Positions 31,889 through 37,100 of a stretch of 37,100 nt of DNA are shown here, piece by piece. Every line of letters starts with the position of its first letter. The stretch's first letter is position 1. The notes beneath the pieces were generated by a model. The model searched no databases. It was given only the letters and a program-made list of their open reading frames with translations, and was not told where the DNA came from. The DNA is from Desulfovibrio legallii. GTDB taxonomy: Bacteria > Desulfobacterota > Desulfovibrionia > Desulfovibrionales > Desulfovibrionaceae. Location of the stretch: positions 146,182 to 183,281 of the forward strand of contig NZ_SIXC01000008.1 of the NCBI RefSeq assembly GCF_004309735.1, read 5' to 3'. The position numbers and the translations under genes were made by a program.

Positions 31889-32572
31889 ATGGAAAATGCG
31901 AAATCGTTTGACGCGCGTTTTGCGCGCATACTAGAGGCAGCTAAAGCCGCAAATGATTCGGATTTAGCAAGGATTCTCGGCATCCATCCATCTTCGGTCG
32001 GGGCCGCAAAAAAGCGGCAACAAATACCCACAGGATGGATAGAAAAGGTAGCTGAAGATTTTGGTGTCAGTGCAGACTGGCTTTTTTTTGGCGGTAAGCA
32101 TGGAAACAGCATAACGCCAAAATGCAAAATTATAACGCCAGAATGCGACGTTGAACTGAGACTAGTTCCGATGGCGGAGGCTCGTTTATCGGCGGGCAAT
32201 GGCAGCTTAGAAGTAAGTGGTAACCACGAACGGAGCTATGCCTTTCGTCTGGATTTCTTGCTGCGTAAGGGGAACCCGGATGCCATGGTGTTAATGCGCG
32301 TTGCGGGCGATAGCATGCAGCCAGAGATACTAGATGGCGATGTGGTGCTACTGGACCAAAGCAAGCTGGATATTATCCCTGGCCGGATTTTTGCTGTCGG
32401 TTTCGATGATTCTATTTACCTCAAGCGGATAGACAAACAGCCGGGTAAGGTGATTTTAAAGAGCGTTAACGAGGCTGCATATCCCCCTATTGAACTTGAT
32501 ATGCGCGGTGACATGGCGGAATTTTTCCGCGTAATAGGCAAGGTTGTCTGGAGCGGGCGCGAGTATCGCTGA
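31889..32572 (+). CDS. CI-type phage repressor with S24 (LexA-like) peptidase domain
   Basis: A 227-residue repressor. The N-terminal CI-type HTH covers about residues 5-68 (DSDLARILGIHPSSVGAAKK, then WIEKVAEDFGVSADWLFFGG). The C-terminal S24 domain has catalytic Ser-142 in GDSMQPEI and Lys-179 in SIYLKRI; a likely self-cleavage Ala-Gly lies at 102-103 (RLSAGNG). Such repressors keep lysogeny and are inactivated by RecA-stimulated self-cleavage after DNA damage, so this prophage is probably SOS-inducible, unlike Mu. It is divergent from the early operon. GGAG lies 6 bases before the ATG, inside a CGGAGTTT direct repeat. Confidence 0.92.
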   Translation: MENAKSFDARFARILEAAKAANDSDLARILGIHPSSVGAAKKRQQIPTGWIEKVAEDFGVSADWLFFGGKHGNSITPKCKIITPECDVELRLVPMAEARLSAGNGSLEVSGNHERSYAFRLDFLLRKGNPDAMVLMRVAGDSMQPEILDGDVVLLDQSKLDIIPGRIFAVGFDDSIYLKRIDKQPGKVILKSVNEAAYPPIELDMRGDMAEFFRVIGKVVWSGREYR

Positions 32573-32653
32573 CGTTCACTCTTCTGAAGTAAATCAGTTG
32601 TCGTTATATACTTTCTCTTTGCAGCGGATAAACAAAAAGGAGGTATCACTTCA

Positions 32654-33073
32654 ATGGGATTTTTACGCAACATGCTTAACAATTTTTCAATAAACAGATA
32701 CAGAAAGGAATTGCTGCAATTTATTGAAAATTTAAAAGTGATGAACTCTGATGAAATAGCGTTTCTCGTGTATTCATGTTGGAAAACTCAAGGCTTTTTC
32801 CTTTTGCGTGGAATAGACCTTCTAAGTCCATTTGAAATAGAAGCGGAAAAACCTGCATACTGCACAGAATTTGCCGACATAATAAGAATGCTGCAAAAGG
32901 AGCGTAAATTTGTAGCGGCTGGCGCTTGTATGCCATTCCTTCATACGTTGCGAGCTGCGCATTTTATAGAGCTACGCGGCTTATGCCGTGAAATGTGGGC
33001 AGAATTGGCGCGCGGAATGGACAATCCTACTGTTAGTAATTTTCCTGACGGTTTTACCCCACAACCTATTTAG
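32654..33073 (+). CDS. Lysogeny-side accessory protein of unknown function
   Basis: A 139-residue protein with a strong AAAGGAGGT ribosome site 9 bases upstream. It is helical with aromatic and Cys residues (EIAFLVYSCWKTQGFFLLRG, AAGACMPFLHTLRAAHFIEL) and has no signal peptide or recognised domain. It lies between the repressor and the phage end, on the same strand as the repressor and AT-rich, a place where temperate phages often keep lysogenic conversion or superinfection-exclusion genes. A TATATA at 32605-32610 could give it its own promoter. Confidence 0.65.
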   Translation: MGFLRNMLNNFSINRYRKELLQFIENLKVMNSDEIAFLVYSCWKTQGFFLLRGIDLLSPFEIEAEKPAYCTEFADIIRMLQKERKFVAAGACMPFLHTLRAAHFIELRGLCREMWAELARGMDNPTVSNFPDGFTPQPI

Positions 33074-33086
33074 TTGAGTAAAAAAA

Positions 33087-33145
33087 GTTCTCACCTTTGC
33101 TGAAAAAAAAGGGCCCAAACGGCCCCAAAATTCTCAACTACAAAA
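33087..33145 (-). repeat. Candidate transposase-binding sites at the phage left end
   Basis: On the minus strand GCAAAGGTGAGAACT (complement of about 33086-33100) and GTAGTTGAGAATT (complement of 33131-33143) share the TGAGAA core seen at the other border, 43 bp apart. The first differs from its counterpart at 1460-1474 by one or two bases. TAGTTGAG also occurs inverted at 33071-33078. These are candidate end sites, based on similarity and position. Confidence 0.4.
33103..33126 (-). terminator. Terminator facing the phage left end
   Basis: On the minus strand a GGGCC-GTTTG-GGCCC hairpin is followed by eight T. It ends transcripts arriving from the right flank and would shield the repressor region from antisense transcription. 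On the + strand it lacks a T-run, so it acts in one direction. Confidence 0.7.
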
Positions 33146-33281
33146 ATCGACGCTTCCAGCTTTTTTTCAAAGCCTTGACACCCCGCTTTCCCGCACCAGT
33201 CCTGTATCCGTAGCGCTTTCGTAGCGCTTCCGTCTTGCTCGATGCGCCTTTTCCGCCGTTCTCATCTTCTCTGCCTCCCCA
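33138..33281 (-). pseudogene. Minus-strand coding remnant with basic tail, cut at the IS junction
   Basis: On the minus strand a frame without start runs from the IS junction near 33281 to TAG at 33138 and encodes a strongly basic end (KTEALRKRYGYRTGAGKRG, then KALKKSWKRRFL). A second frame offers a complete 32-codon ORF (33265-33167, MRTAEKAHRARRKRYESATD..) with GGGAGG upstream. A T8 terminator follows both. I read it as the 3' end of a host gene whose front was lost where the IS3 fragment begins, but the small ORF cannot be excluded. Tandem GTAGCGCTT repeats lie at about 33209-33230. Confidence 0.35.
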
Positions 33282-33668
33282 TAGTTGGAAAGATTACGCC
33301 TTCAAGGGAGAAAGCCACAGCGGATAAAAGTTGATAATGGCCCGGAATTTAGTGGTAAGGCACTGGATGCCTGGGCATTTGAGCATGGCGTGGAGATAGA
33401 GTTTACTCGTCCGGGGAAACCCACGGATAACGGGCATATTGAAAGCTTCAACGGGAAATTCCGTGATGAATGCTTGAATCAGTATGTGTTTTCATCCGTA
33501 CATGATGCCCGTCAAACAGTTGAAGCCTGGAGACAGGACTATAACCAGCGGCGGCCACACAGCTCCTTGGGCTGGCTGACGCCAGAAGAATTTTGCCGAC
33601 AGAACAGAACCCATAACCCAACAGGAACCACTAACTTACAAGTGGGATACGCAATGGGGTAAGGTCAA
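33279..33668 (+). mobile_element. 5'-truncated IS3-family element
   Basis: The element keeps only the C-terminal part of its transposase and the right end. The right end is probably GGGGTAAGGTCA finishing at 33668; its complement begins TGACCTTACCCC, a typical IS3-family terminus. The left break lies just before the TTG at 33285, where a TAG closes the frame. The missing front half is not elsewhere in the window. Confidence 0.65.
33285..33662 (+). pseudogene. IS3-family transposase (OrfB), C-terminal fragment
   Basis: The 125 codons encode the end of an IS3-family DDE transposase: RIKVDNGPEFSGKALDAWAF with the second catalytic Asp, FTRPGKPTDNGHIESFNGKF with the catalytic Glu in HIESFNG, and the conserved end RRPHSSLGWLTPEEF. 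The wording is close to the IS407-type subgroup. The first catalytic Asp and the whole OrfA and OrfB front are missing, so it cannot be active. The TTG start is only the first possible codon after a TAG. Confidence 0.85.
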
Positions 33669-33849
33669 AACCATTTCCACTGTGCAAATGAAACACGCCC
33701 TACAAATATGGCTGTTCAATCTCTGATAAGGGCGTTGCCGTAGGGAAGACATGTTTCGTTGGGGGAGGAAGAAGACTCTGTCGGGAAGGCAGGGTTGAAA
33801 TTTGCAGCAAAGCGATGCACTGTGATGCAAATTAGCGCGGAGGCTTAGG

Positions 33850-34056
33850 ATGGCAACAAAATTTAGAATTACAATAAATCTTGACATTGATGAATATGAA
33901 GCCTTGCAACGAATATCTGAAAACACAGAACGTTCTTTAGCATGGTTAGGACGTCGAGCAATTTGCGATTATATCAATTTGCAATATGGGGACAATTCTT
34001 GCCAGCCAACAAAATCTAATCATACATTGCTTGCAGGAAGGCAAATCAAATCATGA
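33850..34056 (+). CDS. Ribbon-helix-helix (CopG/Arc-like) small protein
   Basis: A 68-residue protein whose first 47 residues fit a ribbon-helix-helix DNA-binding domain: strand KFRITINLDIDEYEAL, helix, turn around NTERSLAWLGRRAI and a second helix. GGAGG stands before the ATG. The stop overlaps the start of the DNA methyltransferase gene (ATGA), so it is the first gene of the R-M operon and probably regulates it, the role that HTH controller proteins take in many R-M systems. GC content is low, as in the rest of the operon. Confidence 0.7.
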   Translation: MATKFRITINLDIDEYEALQRISENTERSLAWLGRRAICDYINLQYGDNSCQPTKSNHTLLAGRQIKS

Positions 34057-34955
34057 AATACCTCGGCGGACAAATTTTTGAAGAAGACTGCATGACAGCG
34101 ATGTCTCGTTTAGATGATGCCTCTGTTGATATGATCCTTTGTGATTTGCCATATGGAACAACGCAGAATAAATGGGACAGTGTAATACAGCTTGATGAAC
34201 TGTGGAAGCAATACAAAAGAATAATAAAGCCAAAAGGTGTTATTGCTTTAACATCACAGGGGATATTTACGGCACGTTTAATTATTAGCAATGAATCCTG
34301 GTTTCGATATAAATTTGTTTGGGTAAAAAGCAAGTCCACAAACTTCTTGAATGCTCGAAAGCAACCTCTCCGACAGCATGAAGATATTTGTATTTTTTAT
34401 GGTAGCCAGCCGAACTATCGACCAGTGATGTCTAAGGGCGAGCCTTATGACAAAGGGACGCGCAAAGCACAGTACACTGGGAGTTACGGCGATTTTAAGC
34501 CTGTACATGTTAAGAGTGATGGAGAACGTTATCCGACTGACACTCTTTACTGTAAAACCGCTGAGAGTGAATCAGGCGGTAGAGTTTGGCATCCAACTCA
34601 AAAACCTGTTGCTTTAGGTCGATACCTCATCCGCATGTTTACAGGCGAAGGCGATGTTGTACTAGATAATGCCTTTGGAAGTGGAAGCTTCTTGGTGGCT
34701 GCTGCTCTAGAAGGACGCAAATTTATTGGAATTGAAAAGAATGAAGAGGTACACCTTTTTAAGGAAGAGCGAATTGATTATATACAGGTTGCAAAAAATA
34801 GATTACTTGAAGTAAAAAATTTATTTAAAGCAAGGCAACCACTTCCTCCTCTATTTTCAGCACTTCAACCTGCTGCCCGTGCGGGACAACCGAACAGGCG
34901 AGGCATGGTGGACGTGGATGCTGTAATCCTTGATAGCGAAAGGCGGGCTGTATGA
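34053..34955 (+). CDS. DNA methyltransferase, beta class (probably N6-adenine)
   Basis: A 300-residue methyltransferase. The catalytic motif IV DLPYGTTQNKWD (D31-G35) comes first and the SAM-binding motif I DNAFGSGSF (205-213) comes last, the order of the beta class; HPTQKPV at 180-186 is the usual step before motif I. DLPY replaces the more general DPPY but is common in this branch. The protein probably methylates adenine in the recognition site of the neighbouring nuclease-methylase. The C-terminal 40 residues (LQPAARAGQPNRRG) are divergent. It overlaps both neighbours by 4 bp. Confidence 0.88.
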   Translation: MKYLGGQIFEEDCMTAMSRLDDASVDMILCDLPYGTTQNKWDSVIQLDELWKQYKRIIKPKGVIALTSQGIFTARLIISNESWFRYKFVWVKSKSTNFLNARKQPLRQHEDICIFYGSQPNYRPVMSKGEPYDKGTRKAQYTGSYGDFKPVHVKSDGERYPTDTLYCKTAESESGGRVWHPTQKPVALGRYLIRMFTGEGDVVLDNAFGSGSFLVAAALEGRKFIGIEKNEEVHLFKEERIDYIQVAKNRLLEVKNLFKARQPLPPLFSALQPAARAGQPNRRGMVDVDAVILDSERRAV

Positions 34956-36988
34956 ACAGAGGAGTTGGATATAACGAGCGTTCATGGGCAATCGATCTAA
35001 TTGGTTGCCTTAAAAAGCTGTCTGCACAAGTAAATAGGGCAATCAAAGATGCCGGAGGAGAGCAAACGATTAGGCTCGAAGGTGGTAGCTTATTTCCAGA
35101 TGTGCTCCTTTTTGGTGACAGAGCTTCAGCCAGGATTTTGCAAGGCTGGGAGCTCAAGATGCCTGACACAAGCATTGGCGATATTGAGTTCCGACAAAAT
35201 GCAGAAACAAAAGCAAAAGCTCTTGGCTTAGATAGCTTTCTCCTTTGGAATGTGACACATGCCCATCTATATATCCGCGATGCCGCATCAAGCGAATTTG
35301 TTATTCATAAGCAGTGGAATGAGTTGGATGACATTGCTACGCGAGAAGGTGTTTTACAAAATCGGCATAGATGGGAATTTCTAGCAGAGAAAATTTTTAG
35401 TTATTTGAATGACATTTTTGATCGCGGTGAACTTGAAGGACGCCAATTTATTGATGCATATCGAAGTGGCGGCGTAACATCTCTGATATTATCAAATACG
35501 GCTCTTGTTGCTGAAGAATTGGAAGTTTCTGCTCGTCAAGATAGAATATTTCGAGCAGAAGTTATTCTTTGGTGGGACAGGTATAACTCTGAGTATCTTG
35601 TCAAAAAGCAATCAAAATGGGCCATTTTGGCCAGAGCAGTAATTTCAAATTGGATAGGGAAAATTTTATTTGCGCACATTCTTCGAGAAAGAGATGTAAG
35701 GGCGCGAAGGATTGCAGAACTTACAGAGGATATTTCGCCATGGGAAGCCTTAACCATTCTTCATAATATATCAGAAGAATGTAATTTTTGGACAATTTTT
35801 TCTGATAGTATCGGACTTAAATTTATCCCCGAACGTGTATGGGGGGAATTGAAACAATTTAATCACCTGCTTTCAGACCTTCGTCTTGGCTCAATTGATC
35901 AGGCTCAACTTTCACGGGTGCTAGAAGCTAATGCGGAAGTTGCCGTAAGAAAAATTAGAGGCCAATATCCAACTCCGCCTACACTCGCAGCTCTTCTGAT
36001 CAATCTTTGTGTGCATGATATTGTTAATGATAGGATTTTAGATCCATGCTGCGGAAGTGGAACTATTGCACGCGCAGCCATTGAACAAAAAATTTCAAAT
36101 AACGTTAGCCCTGATGTTACTGCAGCATCTGTTTTTGCTGGCGATTTTGATCCTCAGGCCGTTCAAATTTCAACTTTTTCGCTCGCAAATCCAAAGTTAA
36201 TGCACATTCCTCTACGCATCTTTAATAAAAATGCTTTTAGCTTAAATGAAAATACTGTATTAGAATTAAGGAACCCAACTAATGGAAGAAAATTTGAAGA
36301 AAAATTAGGAAAATTTCAGGCTATTGCTAGTAATTTACCTTTTGTTTCTCAGAATGGTCGTAAAACTTATAGTAAAGATATTGAGATTGTTACGGCCATG
36401 CTTGGTAAAGATGGAGAACGGTTTACTCAGCGCGCCGATGTAGCTGCATATCTACCTTTTTCATTATATCCTTTATTGGCAGATAGCGGACGCCTTGGGA
36501 TTATTATTACGAATGCATGGCTTGGTACAGATTGGGGAGATGACTTTTTTAATTTGCTTCGAAGATACTACAATTTAACTACGGTTATTACTTCTGGTGC
36601 TCATCGCTGGTTTAATAATAGTGATGTTGTCACTAATATCATTATTTTGGATAAAATTGAAAAAGGGAAAAATGCTGCTAATGCCGTAAAATTTGTAGTC
36701 CTGACACAGCCCTTGGATGAACTTACCAAAAAAGAAGATATAGAGTGCTTATCCGCACAAATAGAGTTGGGATCAGCACATAATGATGCCATGACAATTC
36801 GTTCAGTTGATATGAATAAACTTGCTCAATTTAGAACCCTTGGGCTAGGAGGGAATGCGCAGTTTGTTGACTGTGATTGGATTTTGGCAATGCCCCTAAA
36901 GCCACTGAAAGAAATCTTTAAGGTGAGACGTGGAGAACGGCGAGGGTTAAATGGTAATCCTCCCATTTTTAGGAGCACTTACAAGTAG
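34952..36988 (+). pseudogene. PD-(D/E)XK nuclease-N6-methylase fusion (Type IIG-like), 3' end lost to IS
   Basis: A 678-codon frame. The N-terminus has a PD-(D/E)XK nuclease signature, FPDVLLF with D50 and GWELKMPD with E67 and K69. A helical linker leads to a gamma-class-like methylase: motif X GQYPTP (337-342), motif I DPCCGSG (364-370) and motif IV NLPF (461-464) in place of NPPY/F. The frame reaches VRRGERRG (658-665), which in related enzymes opens the target-recognition region, and then runs into IS sequence from about codon 667 and stops in 11 foreign codons. Without the recognition domain the enzyme is probably inactive or non-specific. It overlaps the methyltransferase gene by 4 bp. 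Confidence 0.8.
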
Positions 36989-37100
36989 AGCCTAAGACAC
37001 CTGTGCGAGCTTCATGGCGGGAGTTATGCCGCCAATGCCCATGTTGGGGCGCTCGTTATTATAACTCCAGAGCCATTTGGTGGAAAAATCCTGTATTTCT
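36952..37100 (-). mobile_element. IS3-family element, right end (continues beyond window)
   Basis: The element reads inward on the minus strand and ends with an apparent terminus at about 36952, TGGTAATCCTCCC on the + strand, 40 bp past its transposase stop. It has inserted into the 3' part of the nuclease-methylase gene. It is a different subgroup from the fragment at 33.3-33.7 kb. The exact terminus is inferred from the TG start and from where methylase-like sequence ends. Confidence 0.6.
36992..37100 (-). CDS. IS3-family transposase (OrfB), C-terminal end (partial)
   Basis: The last 35 codons of an IS3-family transposase on the minus strand: EIQDFSTKWLWSYNNERPN, then GGITPAMKLAQVS and TAG. 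The (Y)NxxRPNM-GG-TP pattern is the usual end of this family's integrase core. The rest lies beyond the window, so intactness cannot be judged. Confidence 0.85.
   Translation of the reverse strand, partial: EIQDFSTKWLWSYNNERPNMGIGGITPAMKLAQVS

Larger units (their letters stand above)
1458..33145. mobile_element. Mu-like transposable prophage with podovirus-type virion genes (limits approximate)
   Basis: The interval holds a DDE transposase A, ATPase B, Gam, GemA, Mor-type activator and S24 repressor in Mu order, then lysis, terminase, T7/BPP-1-like head and short-tail genes. No integrase is present. Both borders carry related sequences in opposite orientation: 1460-1474 and the complement of 33087-33101 match at 14 of 15 bases, and these are the best hints to the ends. 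No target-site duplication could be fixed by eye, so the true ends may lie up to about 130 bp further left or about 140 bp further right. All essential modules look intact, so the prophage may be functional. Confidence 0.85.

Overview
The window is a GC-rich delta-proteobacterial (Desulfovibrio-like, inferred from gene content and composition) chromosome segment that carries an apparently complete transposable prophage of about 31.7 kb. The prophage sits between a tRNA-fMet gene and a remnant-rich, AT-rich island with a restriction-modification (R-M) cluster. I could not run any database search, so the taxonomy and all family names come from reading the proteins.

Host left flank (1-1330): the first codons of a MazG-like gene, a CvpA-family membrane protein gene, a 0.6 kb intergenic region with a striking T9-G24-T8 tract, then tRNA-fMet with its promoter and a 12-bp-stem terminator.

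Prophage (about 1.46-33.14 kb, exact ends not resolved). Read from right to left it has a Mu layout. A CI/S24-type repressor and a small lysogeny-side gene of unknown function lie on the + strand. Opposite them is a long minus-strand operon: small early genes, a Ner-position HTH protein, transposase A (DDE), ATPase B, a winged-helix-like protein, Gam, HU, GemA and a Mor-type activator. After a 104-bp leader come the lysis genes (GH108 muramidase with an EF-hand-like loop, a small membrane protein, overlapping Rz/Rz1) and small and large terminase subunits. The virion module that follows is T7/BPP-1-like rather than Mu-like: portal, Bbp19-like protein, scaffold, capsid, gp11-like adaptor, gp12-like nozzle, gp14-like and larger internal virion proteins, and a tail fibre with a T7-fibre-like N-terminus. 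The phage therefore looks like a transposable podovirus. Tandem terminators directly after the capsid gene occupy the same place as T-phi in T7. Genes are packed tightly, with many ATGA or GTGA overlaps.

Right flank (33.14-37.1 kb): a minus-strand coding remnant with a terminator, a 5'-truncated IS3-family transposase, then an AT-rich three-gene R-M operon (ribbon-helix-helix protein, beta-class DNA methyltransferase, PD-(D/E)XK nuclease-methylase fusion). The fusion gene loses its target-recognition part where a second IS3-family element begins, and the window ends inside that element.

The points most worth a second look are the Mu/T7 hybrid architecture, the terminators around the capsid gene, a glycine-rich domain inserted in the nozzle protein, the A8-plus-hairpin inside an internal virion gene, the candidate transposase end sites, the operator array, and the RHH-linked R-M operon broken by an IS.
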